Assembly (NCBI RefSeq): GCF_000003815.2
Contig: NC_049982.1
Coordinates: forward strand, 21,756,701 to 21,818,700
Source of the DNA: Branchiostoma floridae
Taxonomy: Eukaryota; Chordata; Leptocardii; Amphioxiformes; Branchiostomatidae
Reading direction: 5' to 3'
Length of the DNA: 62,000 nucleotides
How positions within the stretch are numbered: position 1 is the stretch's first letter; every line of letters begins with the position of its first letter. Below, piece by piece: positions 1-10,360 of this stretch. The position numbers and the translations under genes were made by a program. The notes beneath the pieces were generated by a model. The model did not search any database and had not been told where the DNA came from. It was given only the letters and a program-made list of their open reading frames with translations.

Positions 1-1690
1 ATTGTGGTCAGCTAATGCCAAGTTATTACATCCCTTCAACAAATAAAGCGTACTGTGATAAGTCTTATGCACATGAGGAAACCATACATGAGAAAATACA
101 AAAATCTGGATCTTACTTTGACTTGAAAATTTCTACAAAATGTACCTTTTCCAGTCAACTATCTTTGTGACTTTGAACCTATTTGCCTTTAAGAATTGTG
201 TGGTGACATATGCACATGTTTATACGTGTTCTGTGGGCGCTCTTTTCCGTTTTCTCGCGAGGGACATTTTTATCATATATCCGGCACTTGATCAGTCTGG
301 CGATGTTCCTGCAGTCACGCGGCGAAACCTGTGTGTATGGTGGGGTAATTGATAAGCGACCTGTATTTTCATTATCGGCCACACGTCATGATGGACTTAA
401 AGAAATAATGAATAAAACGCAATCGAGGTCTGATTTGATATTTGATATTTCCTGCCTCCTGCTACAATTAATCATAGTTCAAGCAATGAGTGTAATAGAA
501 TGATGAATATATTTTGATTTATGCTTACCAACGTTCCCTATATGCATATACTAGTAGAAGCGCATCTATGGCGTAATACTGACCATACGATACAACTACA
601 AAGAATAATCAATGTAAGTAGTTTTTGTCTACTTTTTTCAGCATGTGAAACAAGCATAGTCATAATCAACAACAGAACAATTTTTCATAGTAGTCAGATA
701 AATCTACATAATATCACAGGCGTAACAACTCTCATACACGGTTTTCCCCTCCCGCTGCACTTGTTTTATCCATTGTTTTTGCATTATGTTTTTATGTGAT
801 ATTTTATTGTGCAAATACATTAGACATTTTTGTGCAAACTAAACAGAATAATCGTATGATAACGTTGGTACAGTCTTTGATCTACATTCCCATCATATCC
901 AGAAAAGTATATCTTAACCACTACTTGCATGTGTATGTTGTTTTTGGTAAGATGTTTTTCGTCATTCATTGATATTTTCCGCAGGACAGGTTCCTTCGCT
1001 ACATTGATGCAAAGCAATACATGTGAAGCATGAAAGAAAGTGATATCAATGTTACATACACAACAACTCTCTCTTCAATTTCAGTATTTTGAAGAAACAG
1101 AATTCACAATAAAAATTAGCTCAGAAATGTGTAGATTTCGATAGAATTGTACCTCTTGTGAACAGGAGATGTTCAATGTTTTAACCAAAAATGTTTGCAA
1201 TCACATTTTTTTAGCGTACTGTTCCTTGCGAGTTTTTTCTAAAGCAATTCCGGTTGTCTGCCACTCGGGCTGTCAGTATCTGGGTTGTTCAGTACGTGCT
1301 TTCCTCCTCTAGCGTGCTGTGGGTCACGGCCTCGCACAACTTGCAGATTGATTGGTCTCGTTCCCTAAGTTAGTGCATTTCGTTGGTACGTACTGACGGG
1401 TTGCTGCCTTGAATCCCTTTGGCCGGCCGTGTGCACACCAGTCACGGACTCACGGTACAATAGGGGTTCATATATTGTGGACTGATCCAAAACCCCCGAA
1501 GTTCACCAATGTGGACGACTGCCTTGAATCCCTTTGGCCGGCTATACTCCTTGGCCAGCTGTCATACTATCTTATGGCATCTGTAAATCTGATTGGAGAG
1601 TATATTTGCTGCACTGTCCTTATATTTTGTATATTGTTATCTGTTGACAACGACTGGTCCTCTGATTGGTCGGATGGCTGTTTGAGTTTT
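1..1690. other. Left part of duplicated unit A, no gene recognised
   Basis: This stretch lies downstream (3') of the minus-strand LRR receptor gene. It is repeated almost base for base from about 29764, so the duplicated block reaches at least to the window edge. I see no convincing exon; open frames here are short, differ between the two copies and have no family resemblance. A 21-base string beginning CCTTGAATCCC is present twice, near 1410 and 1523, about 113 bases apart, a small tandem duplication. TTTATT at about 1688-1693 (AATAAA on the minus strand) would be a possible poly(A) signal for the LRR gene, but it is altered in unit B, so this is weak. Confidence 0.6.
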
Positions 1691-1877
1691 ATTACGCTTG
1701 TATGCGATCTGTTTGTGACTGTGGGTGTCAGATGTAAGATCTGGCTTGGTATTGCTTTTTGCAGCTTGTCAGTTGCTTGTCAGTTGCAGCTTGCCAGTTG
1801 CAACTCGATATCCTGGCCTAAATCTAGTTGTCATCTCGCTTTGTGTTGTCAATATTGCCCACCGCACAAGGCGGAAT

Positions 1878-3877
1878 CTACGGCCCTGTCTCCTCATCAT
1901 AGGCCACAGCGTATGGCTGAATCTCTGACCCTGGGTCTTCGGCATAGGCTGCTGCGTATGGCTGAATGGTACAGTTGTCGTCAGGGGTGTTGCCTCCAGT
2001 ACCAGCAGAGGTGGATCGTTTGCCAGTGGCTGAGTCAGATCCTTGCAGTTCACTTGAGTCAGCATAGGCCACTGCATAAGGCTGGATGTTATGGTCTCCT
2101 GCTGATGTTTCTCCATCTGTTCCCGTTGGGACGTTGTTATGAGTCAGATCTGTGCCACAACAAAACGTGAAGATGAGGAGGACAACTGACACGAGGAGGA
2201 GGGGCACAACAACGGCGTTGATCATGGCACTGATATAGGTGCTGTTGTCTGCCTTGTTGATCACCAGGTGTCCCCCCAGAATAACGATATAGTCCCTCTG
2301 TGTCGTATGCTCAGAGAATGGTACCTCTGTGTAAGCTTCAATGACAGTAGTTTTGTTGTACGCAGTGACGCCTGTTGTGAACGTGGTGTATTGGTGTGGG
2401 CTGTAAGTGGTGGACTGGCAAATGTCCTTCCTTACGTTGAAGGGACGAGTTCCATTGAGGTCGGCAGGCGATGCGCACGTCATAACGGGGTGAAAGGACA
2501 GGTGGTATAGGGACTGGTGGTTACAGATAAACCACTTGTCGCATCGCACCTTGATGTTCCCTATCAGAACACGTAAGCGCTGGTTTTGCTGCAGAGTCAT
2601 GACATCGCTGTCGATGACAGTGATGCGATTATACCGTAGGTTAACGCCTCGCAGCGCCATGGGCTGTAGAAGAGCATCGACAGGCACAGACCTCAGGAGG
2701 TTGTTTTCCAGCGTCAGTGAGAACAGGAGAGGCAGGCCGCGAAAGACGTGTTGCGGCAGGACAGAGAGCATGTTCTTGTTAAGAACCAAGACGGTTAATT
2801 TCTCAAGGCCAAGAAATGCATCGGGTTCTGAGGAAAAACACATGGGGTATGGTGATTAGGACATGAGCAACAAAAGAATACAGTCATCGCAAAAAGTTCG
2901 AACCTGTCATCGGTGGATAGGAATATCAATATAGAGAGTCCATTCCAAACTATTGACAGGGTTATCAGATAAAATTTGCAATGAGTGTGAACTATTTCAA
3001 GTAAAATGATATTTCAGTCAAAAAGATCTACATTGTTAAAACGATTGCAAATGAGGGTTTGAACATTTTTTTTAAACTTATCATGTATTTTGGAAACATT
3101 TCAAAAGTAAATAAACAAACATCTTCTTGTTTAGAACAATTTCAAACAATATGTGACTAACTTTCTTAACTTCACAGAACCCACACCCACACAAGCTCAG
3201 GGAAAGAAGTCGAACCCAACAAGTTACAATTTAGAGTTAGCATTTAGACTAGAGGTCTCACATTCTATATATTGTTCTACGCTATTTCGTTGTCCCCTTT
3301 TCTGTTACCTGCAATTAAGTCTCGGGCAGGAATTTGCAATAAGTTATTAGTATTTAGTTATCGTTGAGTTCGCATTGTGGTCATATGGACCACAAAAACT
3401 ATGGACATTAATTTTAATGAAGTGAAAGAAACCCTTAAATTTACCTAGACTGGAGATACGGTTGTCATCAAACATGAGGGATTGTACCAGTGGCAGACCT
3501 CGGAACGCCCCTCTCTGTATTTCGGAGATATTTGACCGTTCGATCTTCAGCTGGCGCAGACGTGGAATGCTCGGGAAGGATCGTTCCTTCAGCGTAGAAG
3601 AACGGAGACGCTCGATGTAGATAGAGGGAGTTTGCTTCGAAAAGTCAGTTGGTATCGCGTCAAGACAAACGGGATAGCTGTAGATGCCTCCATGCCCCAC
3701 CCAGCCGCAGGGAGCCCCTGTTCCGTGTTCATTGGGGCAGCGACAATACTCAATATCACCGTCGTTATTTTCATCGTAACCTAAACAGTTCTTTGGACAC
3801 TTTGGAGCTGCTACATGCACAAAAAGCACATAATTGGAGACTAGAAGTAACAAGACCAGTGCCTCACTGTGCGCCAT
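1878..3877 (-). CDS. LRR transmembrane receptor with IQPYAVAY-repeat tail, unit A copy
   Basis: Two coding exons on the minus strand, 3877-3445 and 2827-1878, join in phase 1 through a GT-AG intron to give about 460 residues. Residues 1-24 are a signal peptide. A Cys-rich N-terminal cap (about 26-70) and roughly five leucine-rich repeats (about 80-235) follow. Cysteines at about 240-281 look like an LRR C-terminal cap. A Thr-rich stalk with NKT and NST sequons leads to one membrane span (about 346-368) and a cytoplasmic tail of about 90 residues. The tail carries three copies of IQPYA(V/A)AY (about 392-399, 432-439, 447-454). The architecture is that of a type I LRR adhesion or pattern-recognition receptor; the ligand is unknown. 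The tail tyrosines suggest phosphotyrosine signalling, but spacing is not that of an ITAM. The start is the first ATG of the signal peptide, in an AAGATGGCGC context. The gene is divergent from the cyclase genes, with 525 bases between its ATG and the first cyclase-type exon 1. Confidence 0.85.
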
Positions 3878-4273
3878 CTTCTTAACAGTTTTTTGATGAT
3901 ATCGTCCTGCGTCGTTTCCGTAGATGTGTCTGAATATGCATAGTGTGTGGAGGAGAATGACGCAATTTTTTAATGAATACGAGTATGTTGTAGTGAATTT
4001 GTCTGAGCCAGGAGCGATAAGGTATGCCTGGTAATTTAAAAAAAAAACGATCTGTGACGCAGCCGAATTGTACGCTGGGCTATAGAATGACTGTAGCGTT
4101 TGGTGTGTCTACAATATCATTATCAGAAGAAACACATGAATGTCAAACTGACATAACTTACAACACCCTTTGAGCCTTTGGTAAATGCCCATGCTCGATA
4201 ATGCCCCCAAAGACCTCAATGATAAAGCAATGAAAGGTCGCTTTGGAAAAACACGCATGCATCTTTTGGCGGC

Positions 4274-4377
4274 CGGGAGCGGTACTGCAGTTAGGACAAC
4301 ATTTTAGGCGACCAAGCGGTCATGTAATATACGACCGCCTGGTCGTCTAAAATGTTTTAAATACAGTACCGCTCCCG
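4274..4377. repeat. Palindromic MITE-like hairpin, about 104 bp
   Basis: The ends are CGGGAGCGGTACTG and its exact complement, and the arms continue inward (GGCGACCAAGCGGTC against GACCGCCTGGTCGTC) around a short A/T centre, so nearly the whole segment folds into one hairpin. It lies 25 bases upstream of cyclase exon 1a, in the divergent interval between LRR and cyclase genes. Unit B has the same hairpin at 34169-34272. It may be a MITE now sitting in a shared promoter. Confidence 0.75.
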
Positions 4378-4402
4378 ACTGCCACGAGAATAAGCATCTA
4401 TC

Positions 4403-4441
4403 ATGGCAGCCACAGACGCTTTTTCGCCCCTTGTTATCTTG
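4403..4441 (+). CDS. Alternative cyclase first exon 1a (MAATDAFSPLVIL)
   Basis: An ATG opens 13 codons that end exactly at a GTAAGT donor in phase 0. This is the same length, phase and sequence type as exon 1 of the cyclase gene at 5029. It could splice in frame to exon 2 at 5689 and give the same kind of signal peptide. It is conserved in unit B at 34298-34336. It is either an alternative promoter-first exon or a relic of a duplicated gene; transcript data would decide. Confidence 0.55.
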
Positions 4442-4837
4442 GTAAGTTTTATCTCTTCATGAAGAACTTTATTGCACGACAATTGTACATGATACAATGT
4501 ATGGCAACAACTATTAGTATTACAAAAAAGTACAAAATAGAGGTATAGAATAAGGCTTAATAACCTAATTTAACATAACAATAAGGGCTAACATAATTCT
4601 TTGATATAGTATTACAATGGAGTAGGCTAATTATTAGTTATGGTATTCTTTCTAATAGCTGAGCAATGTGGTTGTGTGGAATGCGTTTTGGAATGCTAAC
4701 ATTTTGTCACTTTGACCACGAAGCTATTTTCCTTTTAATATATGGTAACATTTTCCTTACACGGTACGGTATTTAACGTTATAGCATAACTGACCTAGTC
4801 AACTGACCAATCATAACGTATCTAAGAATCATCTAAC

Positions 4838-4876
4838 ATGGCGGCCACAGACGATTTTTCACCAGTTGTCATCTTG
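4838..4876 (+). CDS. Alternative cyclase first exon 1b (MAATDDFSPVVIL)
   Basis: This is the second 13-codon signal-peptide exon, with a GTATGT donor in phase 0, 435 bases downstream of exon 1a and 191 bases upstream of exon 1c (5029). The start context TAACATGGCGGCC is close to the TISU/YY1 element. The copy in unit B is at 34715-34753. No other cyclase exon lies between 1a, 1b and 1c, which fits alternative first exons of one gene better than separate genes. Confidence 0.55.
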
Positions 4877-5028
4877 GTATGTTTTATATGCGGTTGTGCA
4901 GGTCGAGTGGGGTAACGGTTTGGTATGCCAACATTTTGGCCCTCTGACCATCGAGCATGCCTTGCAATCGTCGGGTTGACCTGTTTTTCTTTATTTAGTA
5001 ACATGTAAGCTGTGACTTCATTTGAAAC

Positions 5029-7894
5029 ATGGCGACCACAAACGCTTTTCCTCTACTTCTTGTTTTGGTAAGTTCTATCTGTCCGCGCGCAGTTGTGCGG
5101 GTTGCTTTATACCCCTGTCACATTTGGCGAAAATCGATCGGACGACGATTCTGCGGCAATCGCCCGAGTCTCGCTTATGATGATAACTTTATTGCACAAC
5201 AATTGTACAAGGTACAAAGTATGGCTTATATGTGACAGGGGCGGTTTTCAGGTGAAAAATACGCGCAACCCTCTGTCAATCTTGAATATGGCCGATCTTC
5301 CATCGATACGCCCGAAGATCGTGGATAATGTGACAGGGGTATTACGCGCATGGTGGCGCAAAGTCCAGTGCTTAAATATAGCGTTATATAGATAAACGAA
5401 ATCCAGTAGATCGGTGTGCCAACCAAACCCGTTCCAAACATCAAGAGTGATAATACTGTCGAGTCACTGTAAGCNNNNNNNNNNNNNNNNNNNNNNNNNN
5501 NNNNNNNNNNNNNNNNNNNNNNNNNNNNNNNNNNNNNNNNNNNNNNNNNNNNNNNNNNNNNNNNNNNNNNNNNNNNNNNNNNNNNNNGTTGTAGAGCGTT
5601 GGACGGGACAGGGGTAACGTTAACACATAGCGCATGACATGCATGTACTTTCCCTGATCACTGACAACATTTTACATTGCACTCTCAGGTACTGTTGGGA
5701 CTCCACTGTGGTTGTTTGGGACAATCTGAGGAACCTCGCCTGATAGACCTGACATGGACTATGGAGGAGGGAATGAACATGTACCCAACGCACGCAGAAT
5801 ATCGCTTCACCATTGTTTACAGGTAAACAAAGCAGGATACAAGTAGCAGTTTTATTGTACCAAACAGCCGTTTGGTGCAGTGCTGTAGAAATAAGAAATA
5901 TTCAGTACAGTGCCAGGAAGCTAAGATAATGGCCAAGAAGTATACTAACGTTATGAATTATCCATTGTCTAAAGACTGAAGCTATCGACAGGATGTTCCT
6001 ATAAATAAAGCTATTTTTCACTATTGGCAGGATATTCCTGTCAATAAGAATGTTGGCACAATTTACAGGATGCTCCTCTCCACAGAAATGCACCATTGAC
6101 AGGAGGTGCCTGTCAATAAGAGTTTGGCAGGATGTTCCTTGTGAGTAACCTTATGTTCCTTATGATCTTGTAAATTCCAACCCCAACACAATAGCCGTAC
6201 CATTGTCTAAAGTTTATGTATGTGCACATGACTCCACACCAAATGAAAGAACAAAATCGTGTTTTGCATGTAGAGGTGAACTGGCTCCTGGGTACCCCGA
6301 GTCCTATCTGGAGTCCAACAACCTCTTCATGTCTGAACATACGGGAACTCACCTGGACGCGCCTGCTCACTTCGTGCCTGGGGCCTGGAGACGTGAGTTA
6401 CTAGTACATGTTTGCGTCAAAGTGATGTTGTTTTAATGTATTGCACTCCCTGTTGTTAAAATTAGTTCAAATCGTGTATTGCATATTTTACCGCAAGTCC
6501 GAATAAGCCTTATATTATAATGTCTGTATGATTTTGTAATTTGCCGAAATTCGTTACCTATTATTTTTGCAACGCCTCGGAGGCGGTGCCCTTCATCGTT
6601 TTCGTTGTTGTTGCGCCCCAAACTCTTGTGATCTCGTTCCCAGTTGACGAGATCCCGCTCGGTCACCTGACCGGCCCGGGAGTGGTGGTGGACGTGCGGA
6701 ACAAGATCGGGAACAACTCGGACTACGCCATCACACAACAGGACTTACAGGACTGGGAACGGCAGTATGGGCGCATCCCTGACGACAGTATTCTCCTGCG
6801 TAAGTCTTTTTTGTACTGATATGAATTATATGTAGCTATAATGATTGGCAACACGGTATAGTACAGTGTATTTGAACGCCACACTGAATACTGCGATACA
6901 TTTCAGGTCCATTTGTACAAGATGTACACTGATGCAAATATGTGTGTAAAGACTGAAGTAATACATGTAATATCAATGACTACTTTTTGTCTATCCTGAT
7001 TGGTATCCAGTCCGTACAGGTTGGGGAGAGTGGTACTGGGACCAAGGGCCAAAGGCTTACCTCAGCACAGAAAGTCAGGACATCAATCTGGTGCATTTCC
7101 CTGGTCTCCACCCAGAGGGCGCTCAGTGGCTTGTTGATAACCGCAAGGTAAAGATGGTCGGCATAGACACCATGGGCCCTGACAGCGGTGAAGAAAGTGC
7201 CAAGGTAATATCTTTCGTTTTCAATCAACCTATTTTCCTTCAGTTTTTCTTTGTTTTGCAGTTATTGCTGTTTTGTAGTAATTAGAGATATTTCGAAAAT
7301 TCGAAAAACCGATTCTCTGTGTTAGTACAATGCTAAATTTTCCAACAACACTAAGGTATACACGGATCAAATTTTCAACGACCACTGTCACCTCCCTTAG
7401 GATCAATGATGACCAATCACTTAACTCGCGGGAGTTACGGGCACGTGGTCTTTCAGATACGTGACGTCAGCAATTGGTCAAACGTACATTGAGTTTATAA
7501 CGCCCACCGTCTCTGTTCAGTGATGACAGGAATGCCCTGATATGTATTGCCTCCTTTATACCTCTTGCAAAGTAGATTCTCTGTGTAATAACATTTGCTT
7601 GGCACAAATTTGTTTTATACCAACTGTTTTCATTGCCTCACTAAGGATGGGTGGGTCCACCGAATCCTTCTGCCCAACAACGTCCTCATCCTGGAGAACG
7701 TTGCCCACCTGGACAAGATGCCCCCTACCGGTTCCACCGTGTACGCCATGCCCATAAAGATCGGCCAGGGAAGCGGGGCTCCTGCTCGGGTCTTCGCGAT
7801 CGTGGACGGCAGAACCAGCACAGCGGGACTATCGACGCCAAACTGGGCCGCCATGTTGTCTACAGTTTTTCTGCTCATGTTGGCTTTTATGTAA
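5029..7894 (+). CDS. Cyclase-family metal-dependent hydrolase 1, secreted and probably GPI-anchored
   Basis: Six exons fit with consistent phases: 5029-5067, 5689-5822, 6274-6392, 6644-6799, 7011-7204 and 7646-7894, giving about 296 residues. Exons 1 and 2 together encode the signal peptide, followed by EEPRLIDLTW, the usual start of the cyclase fold. Exon 3 carries HTGTHLDAPAHF, the HxGTHxDxPxHF metal site of PF04199 (bacterial kynurenine formamidase KynB, isatin hydrolase). Exon 5 has the FPGLHPEGAQWL and GIDT segments of the same family. The last exon ends in a hydrophobic tail (about 20 residues, ending LLMLAFM) after a small polar stretch, as in GPI-attachment signals. Family chemistry is metal-dependent hydrolysis of a cyclic amide, formamide or similar bond; the substrate here is unknown. 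An N gap (5475-5587) lies in intron 1 and does not touch coding sequence. This is the only copy in unit A with no visible lesion. Confidence 0.85.
5110..5341. mobile_element. MITE with CCCCTGTCACAT inverted ends, flanked by TA
   Basis: The ends TACCCCTGTCACAT and ATGTGACAGGGGTA are perfect inverted repeats, about 232 bases apart, with TA at the outside as expected of a TA target duplication (mariner-like superfamily, inference). Inside is a fragment resembling 4468-4507 (TTTATTGCAC..ACAATTGTACA), suggesting a nested insertion. It lies in intron 1 of cyclase gene 1 and is missing after the matching exon in unit B (37478-37516), so the site differs between the copies. Confidence 0.7.
5475..5587. 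other. Assembly gap (113 N)
   Basis: Run of N in intron 1 of cyclase gene 1. Flanking sequence resembles unit B around 37600, but the content cannot be read. Confidence 0.99.
5980..6145. repeat. Intron-2 minisatellite of small hairpins
   Basis: Several imperfect copies of a roughly 40-50 base unit, of the form TATTGACAGGATGTTCCTGTCAATAAGA, are strung along intron 2 of cyclase gene 1. Each unit contains the inverted pair TTGACAGG / CCTGTCAA. Related copies occur at 44215-44370 in cyclase gene 3 and, more degenerate, at 48885-49090 after the orphan exon 2. Confidence 0.65.
6530..6612. repeat. Dispersed hairpin repeat, copy 1
   Basis: The tract ATTTTTGCAACGCCTCGGAG followed by GCGGTGCCCTTCATCG, with about 30 bases on each side, recurs at 8645-8731. 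Its core GCACCGCCTC/GAGGCG pairing forms a short hairpin. It lies directly upstream of the exon 4 acceptor of cyclase gene 1. A diverged version is at about 44905-44960, and a similar hairpin is at 16726-16749. Confidence 0.6.
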
Positions 7895-8946
7895 AATGAT
7901 GCTCGCTTGACGTTCAATTTTCGTCTAAGAATACCCAGTACATTAGAAACCGTTGTGAACATCAGCAGTGTAGCAATGTCACTTTGGCCCTGACTATATT
8001 GGCACGACTATCTCTACTTTCTATAAGAGCACAGATGTAGAGCATCTGATTTCTCAATTGAAGCTTACGCATTCGTCATTTTTCATTTCATCTACAATCT
8101 TTCGGTCCTTTTGCACTTGAATAAGACAAATAACACCTTTACAAGTTGTCGCGAACAAAGACACGCGGAACTATATGATAGGAACACAATATGTAAGGAA
8201 CACAATATGCACATTTGCACCCCCTCTCACCAATGTCATCCCAAATGATGCTTAATGCCAAGGACGTCGACTTCTCTTCTGTACCCGTCAGCCGAAGGGT
8301 AAAACTGTTGGTTTGCCTCTAGGGTGTCAATCTGAAGATACATGCGCTCATTGGCTACCTAGAATGACCTTGCAAGGTCATAATACAATGTAATTCAAAG
8401 AATTTCTCTCATGTGATGTCAGCTTAAGTTGTATCCTTTGTTAAGATGCCCAGGGTGTCAATCTGATAAAGGTACGCCTCGCCATCGAGTCACCAACTAG
8501 TCTTACCGCTGTCACATTTTTGTAGATCAGCCCGACGGCAGGTGAGTGGAGCTGTTTTGTCCGTGGTGTTTTCTGCTGATAGTGTTTTTTTGCCCAAACA
8601 TTCCCTAAATACAGGGCAATGCAAACTTGCATTAAGTTGCAGACATGATTTTGTAATTTGCCGATATTCGTTAACTGTTATTTTTGCAACGCCTCGGAGG
8701 CGGTGCCCTTCATCGTTTTCGTTGTTGTTGCTGATAGTGTTTTTTTTTGCCCAAACATTCCCTAAATACAGGGCAATGCAAAGTTGCATAAAGTTGCAGA
8801 CTTTGTCGTTAGTTTTGTTTGTTTGGCATAAGCGTAACCGGTAAGCCGCCGTTAGAGTTTAGGCGCAACACACCAGTTTTCGTCAGTATACCTCCCGGAC
8901 TAACTACGTATACAATGGCTATAGGGGGGAATGTCATCCTTCCCGC

Positions 8947-9111
8947 NNNNNNNNNNNNNNNNNNNNNNNNNNNNNNNNNNNNNNNNNNNNNNNNNNNNNN
9001 NNNNNNNNNNNNNNNNNNNNNNNNNNNNNNNNNNNNNNNNNNNNNNNNNNNNNNNNNNNNNNNNNNNNNNNNNNNNNNNNNNNNNNNNNNNNNNNNNNNN
9101 NNNNNNNNNNN
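8947..9111. other. Assembly gap (165 N)
   Basis: Run of N that ends at a (GT)n microsatellite, which probably caused the break. Confidence 0.99.
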
Positions 9112-9210
9112 GTGCGTGTGCATGTGTGTGTGTATGTGTCTGACGGTGTGTGTGTGTGTGCGTCAGTCTCTGTGTGTCTGTGAGTGTACACGTATACGTA
9201 TGCGTGTGTA
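9112..9210. repeat. GT-rich microsatellite
   Basis: Imperfect GTGTGT tract with GTAT, GTCT and GTCA interruptions beside the gap, upstream of the first exon of cyclase gene 2. Confidence 0.9.
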
Positions 9211-10154
9211 GGGGCCATGACCTTCACATATCCAAATCAGAGGCTACGTTTACTCCAACAGAATCGGTCGCTTCCTCGGCTCCAGGCTGCGAAGCGCCTC
9301 ACGTTTCAAGTTGGTAGTACAGTGTGTCGCTGAAGAAACATGGCAGCAAAACATCGTCCAATTCTACTTATCACGGTAAGTTGCCGAGTTTACGGTTTAG
9401 TTTATTGACCGTCCCAGTTTTCGCTGATTTCCCAACACAGCGCAGCTGTACTGGGGACTAAAGAAGGGGAGGTTTCGGGGCTTGTCTTGTTTAACGAGTC
9501 ACAAACTTGAGTCAGGGCCTGAAAATTGTAGTGTTCATGTAAAATGAGACAGCGATAGCTTTTCAACAATTTCACTCGGATACATGTTTCTACGGCTCGG
9601 TGCATGAGAAGCGGAACTGGTCCTGTTTCCTTGCAGTTGCGGTTGCTAAGAATTATGAACTAAAAGTGTTCTTGTTTACAGCAGCTAGTCACCGCTTTCA
9701 AACGGTCAAAACTGCTTTTGCGCAGAGCATTATAAAGAACCCGGCCTTTGTTCAACCCAACGTCTTGAATTTCCCATCACTGGTATATAGATTCAAGCAT
9801 CTTAAACGTTCATTCCGTATTTTGCAAACTGTTAGTTTAGGTATCTGTTTGAACTCAGCCAAATGTTTTTAGATGACGCTATGAACACCGCGCGCAGCTG
9901 TTGTAGCCATTGTGGATGATGTCTCCGCTAACTAATGGTGTGTTTGGCCCCATTCTAGCAGGCATCTCTCTACAGGCGATGGTATTCGGAAACAGAATGT
10001 GGCACCATGGATAGCCGCATTGTTTATATAGGGGATAAACAAGAGCGCAAAATTGGGTATCTTGACCTTGGGGCTAAGTTGGGGCACAGAATTAAACGTC
10101 GATGTGGAACTCAGAGACACTCTTGCACCGTACGTTTCGCTTTACGCGCTCTTA

Positions 10155-10360
10155 GAATCTGTAAATGCATTTAAGTTCGCGGGGATTTAATTTCGAGGTA
10201 GCGGAAAAAGGACTTTTCGCGGTGGATTTAAGTTCGCGGTGACACTGCAGTCTAATACCATAATGGAAAAATGTTCGCGGTGGTTTTAAGTTCGCGGTGA
10301 AGTGGTCACCGCGAAAACCGCGAACATTAACCCACCGCGAACATTTCTGCATTGACAGTA
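10155..10360. mobile_element. TTCGCGGT-type MITE
   Basis: The segment is built from repeated TTAAGTTCGCGG and CCGCGAA pieces in opposite orientations, starting TGTAAATGCA and ending TTCTGCATTGACAGTA, so it is largely palindromic. Related copies are at 50003-50155 and, inverted, 50281-50450 in unit B, with a fragment near 58572-58622. It lies in intron 1 of cyclase gene 2. It is non-coding. Confidence 0.75.

Larger units (their letters stand above)
7895..9339. other. Intergenic DNA between cyclase genes 1 and 2
   Basis: No gene is recognised. The segment 8578-8650 (GTGTTTTTTTGCCCAAACAT onward) is repeated at about 8736-8810, with a copy of the dispersed hairpin repeat (8645-8731) between them. 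An assembly gap occupies 8947-9111 and is followed by a GT-rich microsatellite (9112-9210). A stretch near 8250-8340 resembles 10650-10745 (both end in GGTGTCAATCTGAA), a further dispersed repeat. Confidence 0.55.

Noticed and set aside
1409-2170. 253-codon plus-strand open frame
   Set aside because: It lies mostly antisense to the second exon of the LRR gene, and its codons reflect that exon; it has no domain and its 5' part is lost in unit B.
8809-9227. Frames running through the N gap at 8947-9111
   Set aside because: Most of their length is unknown bases, and the remainder is microsatellite.
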